Counted from the first letter of the stretch, positions 23,274 through 31,207 are shown. The stretch is 64,000 bases of DNA from Actinomadura hibisca NBRC 15177 (GCF_001552635.1 NZ_BCRO01000039.1:1-64000), one strand, 5' to 3'. The notes: generated by a model not told the origin, from the letters alone. Translations and numbers: made by a program.

Positions 23274-23958
23274 ACGCCCTTATGTCCTGCTGTCGTGCGC
23301 GGCGTCGATTGACGGCTACATCGACGACGCGACCCAAGAGCGCCTCCTGCTGTCCAACGACGAGGACTTCGATCGCGTGGACGAAGTCCGGGCCACCTGC
23401 GATGCGATCCTGGTCGGTGCGAACACCATCCGCCAGGACAACCCGCGCTTGCTGGTGCGCTCGTCCGAGCGCCGTGCCGAACGAACCGCGCGGGGACTTC
23501 CCGAGAGCCCCGTCAAGGTCACGCTCAGCGCACGGGGCGATCTCGACCCCGGCGCCAAGTTCTTCACCGAAGGTGCCATCGACAAGCTCGTCTACTGCGC
23601 CGACGCAACAGCCGACAAGTGTCGGGAACAGCTCCAAGACGTCGCCACCGTCATCAGCGCCGGTGACAGCATCGATCTCACGCGCGTCCTGGACGATCTG
23701 GCCGCACGTGGAATCCGGCGGCTGATGGTCGAAGGCGGCGGCACCATCCACACTCAGTTCCTCACCGAGGGCCTGGCCGACGAACTACAGCTCGTCATCG
23801 CGCCCTTCTTCGTCGGAGACTCCACGGCTCCGCGCTTCGTTGGAACCGGCGCCTTCCCTCACGACTCGAAGCGGCGGATGCGCCTCGCGGAAACCCGCCA
23901 GATCGGTGACGTGATCCTGGCCAGGTACCTGTTGAACGAGCAGAGCACGGGCGCGTGA
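23266..23958 (+). CDS. RibD C-terminal/dihydrofolate-reductase-fold reductase, 230 aa
   Basis: RibD_C-family NADPH reductase without the deaminase half. Motifs: VLLSCAASIDGYI at the start, CDAILVGANTIRQDNPRL, and RRLMVEGGGTIHTQFL near the end. In riboflavin synthesis this fold reduces a ribosylaminopyrimidine; stand-alone paralogues have other, mostly unknown, pyrimidine or pterin substrates. The ATG at 23266 overlaps the HTH-SLOG stop, and a GGAGG lies just upstream. The pair suggests a nucleotide-related function. The gene ends 62 bp before copy B of the direct repeat. Confidence 0.88.
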   Translation: MTERPYVLLSCAASIDGYIDDATQERLLLSNDEDFDRVDEVRATCDAILVGANTIRQDNPRLLVRSSERRAERTARGLPESPVKVTLSARGDLDPGAKFFTEGAIDKLVYCADATADKCREQLQDVATVISAGDSIDLTRVLDDLAARGIRRLMVEGGGTIHTQFLTEGLADELQLVIAPFFVGDSTAPRFVGTGAFPHDSKRRMRLAETRQIGDVILARYLLNEQSTGA

Positions 23959-24020
23959 GCGTGCTGAGATGAAGGGGACGTGCAGCGATGCGTCTTCGCC
24001 GGAGCAGGTCGGGCGTCCCG

Positions 24021-24100
24021 CCTTGTGAACGGCGAAGACTTCCGGTGCTTTGCGAACGTCATCAAGCACCTGTAGCGGGGCTGCTTACCTTGCCTGCGCG
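24021..24100. repeat. 80-bp direct repeat, copy B (5' remnant of an ATP-binding gene)
   Basis: It matches copy A (18954-19033) at 75 of 80 bases, same orientation. It contains the reading MLDDVRKAPEVFAVHKAG but the downstream sequence is unrelated, so it is a truncated gene start and not a functional copy. Two of the five differences change amino acids, consistent with loss of constraint. Confidence 0.88.
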
Positions 24101-24112
24101 GTCATCCCTGAC

Positions 24113-24496
24113 TTACTGTCCCGCGTCGAAGCGGTTGCGGGCGGCTTCGACGTGGTCCAGGTGTCGGCGCGTCCAGCCGCAGATGCCGTTGACCGTGGCG
24201 CGTAGTTCCTGGCCCGCCGTGGTGAGGTGGTAGTCCACGCGTGGCGGGATCTGTGCGTGGACGAACCTGTCCACCAGGCCGTCGCGTTCCAGGTGCCGCA
24301 GTGTCTGGGTGAGCATCTTGTGGCTGATGCCGTCGATGCGAGTGTGCAGCTCGGTGAAGCGCAGGGTGTCCTTGCCCAGGACGTTGACGATCAGCAGCGC
24401 CCACTTGTTGGCGATACCGGCGAAGATCTCGTGGGCCAGCGAGTCGACGCGGGTCAGGTCCTCATCGGCGGGATCGCGCATGGGTCTGTCGGTCAC
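24113..24496 (-). CDS. HxlR-family regulator, 127 aa
   Basis: Winged-helix regulator: EIFAGIANKWALLIVNVLGKDTLRFTELHTRI carries the HxlR start, and GISHKMLTQTLRHLERDGLV is the recognition helix and wing. There is no conserved Cys near the N terminus, so it is not the redox-sensing subtype. GTG 24496 is preceded by GAGAGG; the ATG 15 bases in is an alternative. It is divergent from the VOC gene, 108 bp apart, its likely target. Confidence 0.88.
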   Translation of the reverse strand: MTDRPMRDPADEDLTRVDSLAHEIFAGIANKWALLIVNVLGKDTLRFTELHTRIDGISHKMLTQTLRHLERDGLVDRFVHAQIPPRVDYHLTTAGQELRATVNGICGWTRRHLDHVEAARNRFDAGQ

Positions 24497-24604
24497 TGTC
24501 GGGTGCCTCTCTTACCTGAAAGTGCATTCTTCAAGCTCGGAGGTTACTTCCCTACGGTGAGTCGGGCACCGAGAGAACGTGACGGCACAACCTGGGAGCA
24601 TGCG

Positions 24605-24979
24605 GTGATCCTCAAGACCTATGCGCGGCTGTGGGCCGATGACCTCGACGCGACGCTGCCGCCGTTGGAGCAACTGGTCGGACGACCGGCGGACCTGCGC
24701 TTCGCCTTCGAAGGCATCGAACTTGCCGCCGTCGGGGACTTCCTGGTGATCGCAGGCCCCGCCGAACAGCGGGCGCGGTACACGCACGCTTCTGCCACGG
24801 TGGTCGTCTCCGATCTCGACGCGCTGCGAGCGGCCCTGGACGCGGAAGGCGCCGAGATCACCACCCCGGAGGCGTCGAGTGCGACCGGCCGTTTCCTCTA
24901 CGCCCGTCACGTGGGCGGCGCTGAGATCGAGTACGTGGAGTGGAACTCCGAACTCCGGCAGCGCGTACTCGGCTCCTGA
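24605..24979 (+). CDS. VOC-fold (glyoxalase/bleomycin-resistance-like) protein, 124 aa
   Basis: The single beta-alpha-beta-beta-beta repeat fold is suggested by MILKTYARLWADDLDATLP at the start, ELAAVGDFLVIAGP, TVVVSDLDAL and the closing FLYARHVGGAEIEYVEW. VOC proteins are metal enzymes or binding proteins with varied substrates. The GTG at 24605 follows GGGAG by six bases. HxlR regulators often sit divergently from enzymes responding to reactive or aromatic compounds, so a detoxifying role is plausible but unproved. Confidence 0.8.
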   Translation: MILKTYARLWADDLDATLPPLEQLVGRPADLRFAFEGIELAAVGDFLVIAGPAEQRARYTHASATVVVSDLDALRAALDAEGAEITTPEASSATGRFLYARHVGGAEIEYVEWNSELRQRVLGS

Positions 24980-25083
24980 CGGCCAAGCGGTCAGGATTCG
25001 AGAAGCGTCGGCGGCGGGGCCGCTCCTAGCGTGTTCGTCATGGCACCGAGCGGTGTCGCGAACGTACTGACAAGGAGACGGTC

Positions 25084-25557
25084 ATGGCGCAGGAGCAGCA
25101 GGCGAGTAAGAACGACAAGCGCAAGCCCGGCACCCCTGGTGCCTTCTCGCGGTGGATGCAGCAGAAGATGAACGCCCGCATGAGCCGCAAGGTCCGGCGC
25201 GGGCGCGGCACCTTCATGGGCATGGACGTGCTGATCCTCAACACCGTCGGCCGGCGCAGCGGCCAGCGACGGGAGACGCCCGTGGCCTGGTTCGGCGACA
25301 GCGAGGACGGCCGCCTGGTCATCGCGTCGGGCGGCGGCAGCCAGCACCCCGACTGGTACGTCAACCTGATGGCACACCCCGACCGGGCGTCCATCGAGCT
25401 GCCCGGCAGTGAGGCCGCCCCGGTGACGCCCCACCGTCTGGAGGGCGCGGAGCGCGAGCAGGCGTGGCAGCGCATCGCCGCCGCCCAGCCCCGCATCGCC
25501 AAGTACCAGAGCAAGTCCGAGCGCGAATACCCCATCGTCCGCCTCACCCCGCGCTGA
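25084..25557 (+). CDS. deazaflavin (F420)-dependent nitroreductase family protein, 157 aa
   Basis: DDN-type split-barrel protein: LILNTVGRRSGQRRETPVAWF and ASGGGSQHPDWYVNLMAHPD are the family motifs contacting the F420 cofactor. AAGGAG lies just before the ATG. Members reduce quinones, nitro groups or other acceptors with F420H2; the specific substrate is unknown. It supports an actinomycete source, since F420 is common there. It stands alone, convergent with the DUF1963-like gene. Confidence 0.9.
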   Translation: MAQEQQASKNDKRKPGTPGAFSRWMQQKMNARMSRKVRRGRGTFMGMDVLILNTVGRRSGQRRETPVAWFGDSEDGRLVIASGGGSQHPDWYVNLMAHPDRASIELPGSEAAPVTPHRLEGAEREQAWQRIAAAQPRIAKYQSKSEREYPIVRLTPR

Positions 25558-25590
25558 CCCTACGCGGCCGGGCCGCAGGTCAGGACGTCG

Positions 25591-26484
25591 TCAGGAGTCG
25601 CTCCAGGCGATGATCGGGGTGTCCGGGCAGGTCGTGCAGACGAACACGTACAACGATCCCGCGTCGCCGATCATCAGTTCGGAAGGATGGCCGGGGCGGT
25701 ACAGCAGGTCGGTGCGGTCGTGGGTCGGGATCGGCGAGGCTTCGACCTCGGCGAGGGCTTCCTCTTCGACCGGTGTCCAGGTCTTCCAGGATTCGCCGTC
25801 GCTCTCCCGGCTGGCGATGGTGAGCAGATGGTCCATCGGGTGGCCGTACGCGCAGTCGGGCCAGGACGGATCCTGGGCGAAGGACACCCACCCGCCGACC
25901 TTGGTGCCCGGTGCCACCGACAGGTGGTGCTGGTAGGACCACGGGCCGTCCCCCTCCCAGATCCGTTCGAGCAGTTCGGGTGGTAGCGGATCGCCGGGAT
26001 AGGGGTATTCCGTGACGCGCTCAGGGTGGAGCAGGCACGTCGCGGGCAGGTAGTTGCCGCTGCTCGCCGGGACGGGGTCGGGTGCCGCTTCCAGCGGTGC
26101 GGTGACGGCGACCTCGCTGCGCCAGTGCAGCTCCACGCGGGGAACTAGCCCTGGCTGGTGGACGAAGGGGCACCACAGGACCTGGCAGATGTCGGTGCCG
26201 TTGGGAAAGGGCAGCTCGGGAACGTCGTGGGCGTATAGCTGGAGCACCGCAACCAACGGAACCGGCTCGGTTTCGGTGTACCCCGACCGCTCATGCGCTT
26301 GATGGTCGGTGCAGTGCGGCCACGCCTCGTCGGCCGGCCACAACAATGGCCCGCCCAGAGAGCTGTCCCACGCGGTCGGCTCGCCCCAGCGGGGATGGAG
26401 GCGCACCGTCGTGCGCGCGAACTCGGCCAGCTCGGGAAAGACTGCCGCGATATCGACCGGCTTGCCGAGCGTGATCAGTTTCAT
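25591..26484 (-). CDS. DUF1963/YwqG-like protein, 297 aa
   Basis: The repeated pattern of a Gly-Gly-x-W motif followed by a Trp-Pro-x-Cys motif (SLGGPLLWPADEAWPHC near 43-60, and KVGGWVSFAQDPSWPDC near 195-211), plus GDAGSLYVFVC-TTCPD at the end, is typical of the DUF1963 family, whose function is unknown. There is no signal peptide or membrane helix. The Cys residues could bind metal. The ATG at 26484 is divergent from the AI-2E-type transporter gene, with 140 bp between. Confidence 0.78.
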   Translation of the reverse strand: MKLITLGKPVDIAAVFPELAEFARTTVRLHPRWGEPTAWDSSLGGPLLWPADEAWPHCTDHQAHERSGYTETEPVPLVAVLQLYAHDVPELPFPNGTDICQVLWCPFVHQPGLVPRVELHWRSEVAVTAPLEAAPDPVPASSGNYLPATCLLHPERVTEYPYPGDPLPPELLERIWEGDGPWSYQHHLSVAPGTKVGGWVSFAQDPSWPDCAYGHPMDHLLTIASRESDGESWKTWTPVEEEALAEVEASPIPTHDRTDLLYRPGHPSELMIGDAGSLYVFVCTTCPDTPIIAWSDS

Positions 26485-26624
26485 GCCATCAGATCATGCA
26501 CCCGAAATATGGCGAAAACGGCCATAGGCGCTGACCGCTGCTACGTGTCACGTTGCGGTTCTTCTTGATCACTCACGGGTATGAGGCGGGTGGTCGGTGG
26601 TGGGCGTGTTCTGGGGGAGCGGTA

Positions 26625-27704
26625 GTGGCGGGTGGGGAGAGTGGCGGGGCTGCGGTCGTCCGGGTGGAGCGGCCGCCGCTGAGGCATTACGCGGCCGTCA
26701 CGCTGGTGGTTCTCGCGGTCGTTGCCCTGGTGGCCGCGCTTTGGCTGGCCCGCACTGTTTGTCTGGCGGTCTTTCTTGGGCTGTTCCTTGCTGCTGGGCT
26801 CGATCCTGTTGTGAAGTGGATTCAGCGGGTAGTGCCTCGGCGGGGGCTGGCCGTGCTGGTTCTGTTGTTGGTGTTGCTCGCTGTTTTCATTGCGATTCTC
26901 GTTATCGTGTTGCGGCCTGCTGTTGCTGAGTTGGCGCAGCTTGGTCGGGCCCTGCCGGATTTGGTTGGGCGGGTTACTTCTACTGATGATCCGCTTGGTG
27001 CTTTTCTGCACCGGCAGGATGTTCAGAAGTCGGTTCAGTCGTTTCTTGGCAAGTTGCCTGGGTTGCTTAGTGGGTCGGCCGGGAAGCTGGCCGGGGTGCT
27101 TGGGTCCTTCGTGTCGGGGCTGGTGCTGGCGGGGGCCTCGCTTGTTCTGATGGTCTACTTTCTGCTGGCTTGGCCTCGTATTTTGGGGCGGGTCGAGCGT
27201 GTGCTGAACGATCCGGAGCGTGTGGACGTCGCGCATGAGTCGCTGGGGAAGATCGGCGGCTATGTCACCGGGCAGTTGTGTGTCTCGGGGCTGGCTGGGG
27301 TGTCCGCTTACGCCTTCCTCAAGCTCACCGGTGCGCCTTACCCGTCGCTGCTGGCCGTCGTGGTGGGTGTGTGCGACGCCATTCCGCAGATCGGTGCCAC
27401 GCTTGGCGCGGTCATCGCCACGTTGGTCGTGCTCACCCAGTCGCTCGGACTGGCGATCGCCGCGATCGTGTTCTTCTTCATTTATCAGCACGTCGAGAAC
27501 TACCTGATCGCGCCCAAGGTGTTCGCTCGGGCGGTGGCGTTGTCGCCGGTGACGGTGTTCATCAGTGCTTTGTTCGGTGTGGCTGTTGGTGGATTTGTGG
27601 GTGCGGTCGTCGCGCTGCCTTGTGTGGCGGCGTTGAAGGTTGTGCTCCGCTACGTCTTTCGGGAGCGGCTGGCCCGGCTCAACCTGGCCGACGACTCAGC
27701 CTAG
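26625..27704 (+). CDS. AI-2E family transporter, 359 aa
   Basis: Polytopic membrane protein of the AI-2E/YdiK family: about eight helices, with a paired N-terminal set, a soluble middle (about 110-190), and the family motifs VCDAIPQIGATLGAVIATLV and FIYQHVENYLIAPKVF. The family includes autoinducer exporters and Na+/H+ antiporters; this member's substrate is unknown. The GTG at 26625 follows GGGGGAG by five bases. Codon choice is unusual for the window: many T-ending codons (GTT, CTT, GGT) in the middle of the gene. It overlaps oleate hydratase tail to tail by 9 bp. Confidence 0.87.
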   Translation: MAGGESGGAAVVRVERPPLRHYAAVTLVVLAVVALVAALWLARTVCLAVFLGLFLAAGLDPVVKWIQRVVPRRGLAVLVLLLVLLAVFIAILVIVLRPAVAELAQLGRALPDLVGRVTSTDDPLGAFLHRQDVQKSVQSFLGKLPGLLSGSAGKLAGVLGSFVSGLVLAGASLVLMVYFLLAWPRILGRVERVLNDPERVDVAHESLGKIGGYVTGQLCVSGLAGVSAYAFLKLTGAPYPSLLAVVVGVCDAIPQIGATLGAVIATLVVLTQSLGLAIAAIVFFFIYQHVENYLIAPKVFARAVALSPVTVFISALFGVAVGGFVGAVVALPCVAALKVVLRYVFRERLARLNLADDSA

Positions 27705-29456
27705 GAGCTTGTACTCCGCCAGCAGCTCCCCGACCTCGGTGTCTTCGAGCTTGCGCAGCAGGCGGCGGCGGACGAACTCCGGGCCCGGCAGGTCCAACTC
27801 TTCGCCGTCGCGCAACCGGCTCGTCGCCGCCAGCAGTTTCCGCACGTCGTAGGTCGAGTTGAACACTTCTGGTACTCCGCGCTCGATGTCGAGCAGTTGG
27901 TAGGCCGCCTCCATCGCCGTCCGCACCGAGTACTCCGTGGTGAAGATGCAGTCGCGGCTCGTCTCGGCGAACTGGCCGATGAACGCGAAGTTCACCGCGT
28001 TCTCCGGCACCACGTCGGGACGGTCGCCCGCATGGCGCGGCATGAAGAACGCCGTCACGTACGGCATCATCACCGGCACGCACTTGGCCCCCGACGCGGC
28101 CAGCTCCGGGATCTCCTCGGCCGGGACGCCCAGGTGGTACAGCCACTCCTGGGTGATCTCCTCGCCGGTGCACTCCTGCATCGGCTTGTTCACGTAGTCG
28201 CCGGGCACGTCCACGAACAGCGAGTACAGCCAGACGACGATCTCGTCCTTCGACTGCTGCTTGAAGTGCGGCTGCCGGTTGACCGTCCAGCTCAGCAGCC
28301 AGCTTGAGTCGCGGACGGTGACGATCCCGCCGGTCACCACCCGGCCGCTGAACGGGTCGCGCTTGCAGATCCGCTGGATGTGCTTCGGGATGCGCTTGTC
28401 CAGGGTCGTGACGGTCGCCGACTCCCATTTCGTCTCGGGGATGTGCGCCCCGAAGACGTCCGGGTGGCCGAACGAGGGGTCCTTGGCCGCGATCCGCCGC
28501 CACAGGTCCCAGGCCGGGGCCGGGCCCTCGTTGAGCTGGGCGGGGGTGTGGTGGTCGCCGTTGTCGGAGTTCTCGGTCAGCGAGCCGATCGTCATGAACA
28601 GCAGGTCGTCGGGGCCCAGGTCAACGCCGCCTTCGACGCCCTCCCGGATCCAGCTCAGGCGCGTCGCCTGCTTGCGTTCGGGCCGCGCCACGAAGTCCAC
28701 GTCCACGACCTCGGTCGCGAAGTGGAAGGTCACGCCCTGGTCCAGCAGCCACGTGTACAGCGGCAGCACCAGCGACTCGTACTGGTTGTACCGGGTGAAC
28801 TTCAGCGCCGAGAAGTCCGGCAGGCCACCGATGTGGTGGATGAAGCGGTGCAGGTACAGCTTCATCTCCAGCGCGCTGTGCCACTCCTCGAACGCGAACA
28901 TCGTGCGCCAGTAGAGCCAGAAGTTGCTCATCAGGAAGTCCTCGCCGAAGACCTCGTCAATGCGCTTGCCCTCCATTTCCTCGCGGGTGGCGAGGAAGAC
29001 CTTGACGATGTCCTTCTGCGCCTTCTCGCTGAGCGTGAACAACCCGTCGGTGTGGGCGTCCTGGCCCTGCTTTTCCGTGACGCGCTGGAGGGAGTAGTTC
29101 GGGTCGTCCTTGTTCAGCCAGTAGAACTCGTCCAGGACGCTGGCCCCCTCCACCTCGATGGAGGGCACCGAGCGGAACAGGTCCCACAGGCACTCGAAGT
29201 GGTCCTCCATCTCCCGGCCGCCGCGCACGACGAAGCCCTTCTTCGGCTCCTTGATGCCGTCCAGCGCCCCGCCGGGCAGCTCCAGCCGCTCCAGGACGGT
29301 GATCTTCGCGGGGTCCATGTGCCCGTCGCGGATGAGGAAGGCGGCCCCGGCCAGCGAGGACAGGCCCGCGCCGACGAACCAGGCCGTCTTGTCGTCGGCC
29401 CCCTTGGGCTTGCGCGGCCGCGCGAACGCCTCGTAGTTGCCGCTGCTGTAGTACAT
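27696..29456 (-). CDS. ohyA: oleate hydratase, 586 aa
   Basis: FAD-dependent hydratase (MCRA/OhyA family) that adds water to the cis-9 double bond of oleate to give 10-hydroxystearate. FAD-binding AWFVGAGLSSLAGAAFLIRD is near residue 24, followed by LPGGALDG, GGREMEDHFECLWDLF, and the C-terminal FAFIGQFAETSRDCIFTTEYS with the invariant cofactor-binding region. The length fits the family. The ATG at 29456 starts MYYSSGNYEAF, the conserved N terminus. It lies 71 bp downstream of a TetR gene on the same strand, probably co-transcribed, suggesting fatty-acid-responsive control. Confidence 0.94.
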   Translation of the reverse strand: MYYSSGNYEAFARPRKPKGADDKTAWFVGAGLSSLAGAAFLIRDGHMDPAKITVLERLELPGGALDGIKEPKKGFVVRGGREMEDHFECLWDLFRSVPSIEVEGASVLDEFYWLNKDDPNYSLQRVTEKQGQDAHTDGLFTLSEKAQKDIVKVFLATREEMEGKRIDEVFGEDFLMSNFWLYWRTMFAFEEWHSALEMKLYLHRFIHHIGGLPDFSALKFTRYNQYESLVLPLYTWLLDQGVTFHFATEVVDVDFVARPERKQATRLSWIREGVEGGVDLGPDDLLFMTIGSLTENSDNGDHHTPAQLNEGPAPAWDLWRRIAAKDPSFGHPDVFGAHIPETKWESATVTTLDKRIPKHIQRICKRDPFSGRVVTGGIVTVRDSSWLLSWTVNRQPHFKQQSKDEIVVWLYSLFVDVPGDYVNKPMQECTGEEITQEWLYHLGVPAEEIPELAASGAKCVPVMMPYVTAFFMPRHAGDRPDVVPENAVNFAFIGQFAETSRDCIFTTEYSVRTAMEAAYQLLDIERGVPEVFNSTYDVRKLLAATSRLRDGEELDLPGPEFVRRRLLRKLEDTEVGELLAEYKLLG

Positions 29457-29527
29457 GCCGCACGTCCCCCCGAACGTCGCCCCCGCCGTATGCGATCTTC
29501 CTACCCGGGGCGCGGGGGCGGCACCCG

Positions 29528-30145
29528 TCAGGGGCGGGCGGCGTCCAGCCCGGCGATGATGATTTGCATTCCGGTGTAGAACTCCTGTTCCGGGTCGCTC
29601 TTGCCCGCCGCGTGCGCCAGCTCGATCAGGTGCGGGAAGTCGGCCTGGGGCAGCGCCGTCATGCGGTCCGGGGCCGACTGCGCGTCCCCGGTGAGCTCGG
29701 CTTGGGCGAGACCCATGACGAAGCCCTGCACGACGCGGAACGCCACCAGCAGGTCGGTGCCCGTCCGTCCGCTCGCGGCCAACGCTTCCAGCAGGGCTTC
29801 GGCGGGCCGGAGCGTGCCGGGATCCAGGCCGCGCCGGGTGAGGATCAGCGGGATGGTCGCGGGGTGGGCGCGGGCCGTGCGCCACATCGCCTCGGCGATG
29901 GTGCGCACCCGGTGACGCCAGTCGTCGGACGGAGCATCGTCCCAGGTCGCCTGGGCCATGACGGCCTCGGTGACGAGTTCTTCGAGACCCTCGCGGCCGT
30001 CCACGTAGTTGTAGATCGTCATCGGCCCCGTCTTCAGGCGCGCGGCCAGGCTGCGCATGGTGAGCGCGCTGAGACCGCCCTCGTCCACCAGCGCGAGCGC
30101 GGCGGCCTGCAACTGCTCGCGGCTGAACTTCCGGGGCGCGGGCAT
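29528..30145 (-). CDS. TetR-family regulator of the oleate hydratase locus, 205 aa
   Basis: HTH region FSREQLQAAALALVDEGGLSALTMRSLAARLKTGPMTIYNYVDGREGL (about 8-56) is of the TetR class with a TetR_C-like ligand domain. The ATG at 30145 has GGAGGAG eight bases upstream. Two matching palindromes lie in the 79-bp gap to the divergent hydrolase gene. Inference: it represses itself with ohyA and the hydrolase, responding to a fatty acid or xenobiotic. Confidence 0.9.
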   Translation of the reverse strand: MPAPRKFSREQLQAAALALVDEGGLSALTMRSLAARLKTGPMTIYNYVDGREGLEELVTEAVMAQATWDDAPSDDWRHRVRTIAEAMWRTARAHPATIPLILTRRGLDPGTLRPAEALLEALAASGRTGTDLLVAFRVVQGFVMGLAQAELTGDAQSAPDRMTALPQADFPHLIELAHAAGKSDPEQEFYTGMQIIIAGLDAARP

Positions 30146-30162
30146 GAAACTCCTCCTTGTTT

Positions 30163-30177
30163 ACGTACGAGGTACGT
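30163..30177. promoter_or_regulatory. TetR operator candidate, site 1
   Basis: ACGTAC-GAG-GTACGT is a perfect 6-bp inverted repeat with a 3-bp spacer, 18 bp before the TetR start. A second copy is centred 33 bp away, about three helical turns, so two dimers could bind the same DNA face. Confidence 0.7.
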
Positions 30178-30195
30178 GTTTAACTCTCCCTGAAC

Positions 30196-30210
30196 ACGTA
30201 CATCGTACTT
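30196..30210. promoter_or_regulatory. TetR operator candidate, site 2
   Basis: ACGTAC-ATC-GTACTT repeats site 1 with one changed arm base pair. It is 15 bp before the hydrolase start codon and overlaps its leader, so binding would block that gene's transcription or start. Confidence 0.65.
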
Positions 30211-30224
30211 GAAAGAGGGGTTCC

Positions 30225-31172
30225 ATGACCACGCGCACCTCCTTCACCTCCGGCGGCGACCGCGTCGCCGCCTGGCTGACGCTCCCCGACCGGCCCGGCC
30301 CCCACCCCGCCGTCGTGCTGGTGCACGGCGGCGGCGCGACGCACGAGATGATGCTCGACCAGTACGAGCAGCGGTTCTCGGCCGCCGGGCTGGCGGTCCT
30401 CGCCTTCGACTTCCGGCACCTCGGGGAGTCCGGCGGGCAGCCCCGGCAGCTCGTCAGCCCGCGCCGCTACGCCCGCGACATCGACGCGGCCCTCGCCTTC
30501 GCCCGGTCGCGGCCGGAACTCGACGCCGGCCGGGTCGCGCTGTGGGGGACGTCGTTCGGCGCCAGCCACGTGGTCGCCGCGGCCGCCCGTCATCCGGAGC
30601 TGGCGGCGGCGGTCGTGCAGTGCCCGGTCCTCAACGGCCGCGCCATCGCGACCCGCACCGGGCTCGGCCACCTGGTCCGCTTCACCGCGCCGATCGTCTC
30701 CGACGTGCTGCGCGCCGCGCTCGGACGGCCGCGCCGCTACGTGCCGCTCGTCGGCCGTCCCGGCGAGCTCGCGTTCGTCAACCAGCCGGGCGCGCTGGAG
30801 GGCTGGGAGTCGGTCTGCCCGCCGGGCTACCGGTTCGACAACCGCGTGGCGGCCGCCGCCGGGCTGGAGATGTTGTTCTACAACGCCTCGGCCAGCGCGT
30901 CCCGGGTCCGCTGCCCGCTGCTGGTGTGCCAGAGCGACCGGGAGAACCTCATCGACCCGCAGATCGCGGTGAAAGTCGCGGCCGCCGCGCCGCGCGGCGT
31001 CCTGCGGCACTACGACGCCGACCACTTCACCGTCTACCACCCGCCGCTGGTCGACCGGATCGTCGCCGACCAGATCGACTTCCTCGCCGAGCACCTCGCG
31101 GTGACGGCGGATGGCGGAGGCGAACGGGAATCGAACCCGCCGTCCCGAGATGCTCGGGACCATCGGTTTTGA
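30225..31172 (+). CDS. alpha/beta hydrolase, 315 aa
   Basis: Alpha/beta-hydrolase of the DUF1100/dienelactone-hydrolase-like group: oxyanion region VLVHGGGATHE, nucleophile elbow WGTSFGASH (Ser in GTSFG) and the late His in YDADHFTVYH. The ATG at 30225 follows AGAGGGG. The natural end is probably near FLAEHLAV: the last 19 residues are read from the antisense strand of the tRNA-Sec gene, and the TGA stop lies opposite its UCA anticodon. This suggests the original 3' end was lost or that selC arrived beside it. It is divergent from the TetR gene, likely its regulator. Confidence 0.87.
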   Translation: MTTRTSFTSGGDRVAAWLTLPDRPGPHPAVVLVHGGGATHEMMLDQYEQRFSAAGLAVLAFDFRHLGESGGQPRQLVSPRRYARDIDAALAFARSRPELDAGRVALWGTSFGASHVVAAAARHPELAAAVVQCPVLNGRAIATRTGLGHLVRFTAPIVSDVLRAALGRPRRYVPLVGRPGELAFVNQPGALEGWESVCPPGYRFDNRVAAAAGLEMLFYNASASASRVRCPLLVCQSDRENLIDPQIAVKVAAAAPRGVLRHYDADHFTVYHPPLVDRIVADQIDFLAEHLAVTADGGGERESNPPSRDARDHRF

Positions 31173-31207
31173 AGACCGTGAGGGCCACCAGGCGCCTGCT
31201 CGCCTCC
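31112..31207 (-). tRNA. selC: tRNA-Sec (anticodon UCA)
   Basis: Reading the minus strand: an 8-bp acceptor stem GGAGGCGA/TCGCCTCC, the anticodon loop CTTCAAA with anticodon TCA on a stem ACGGT/ACCG, a long variable arm (GGTCCCGAG-CAT-CTCGGGAC), a T arm with GGTTCGATTCC, discriminator G and an encoded CCA. The long acceptor and large extra arm with a UGA-reading anticodon are the hallmarks of selenocysteine tRNA. selA, selB and selD are not in the window. The host must therefore be able to make selenoproteins, unless those genes are missing elsewhere. Confidence 0.93.

Noticed and set aside
23785..24069. 94-codon minus-strand frame starting in repeat copy B
   Set aside because: Only the first 16 or so residues match the ATP-binding protein; the rest is antisense to the RibD-type gene. 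Treated as a truncated copy.
24497..24604. TGAA...TTCA inverted repeat between HxlR and VOC genes as an operator
   Set aside because: Only the outer four bases pair; the inner positions do not, so it is not better than chance.
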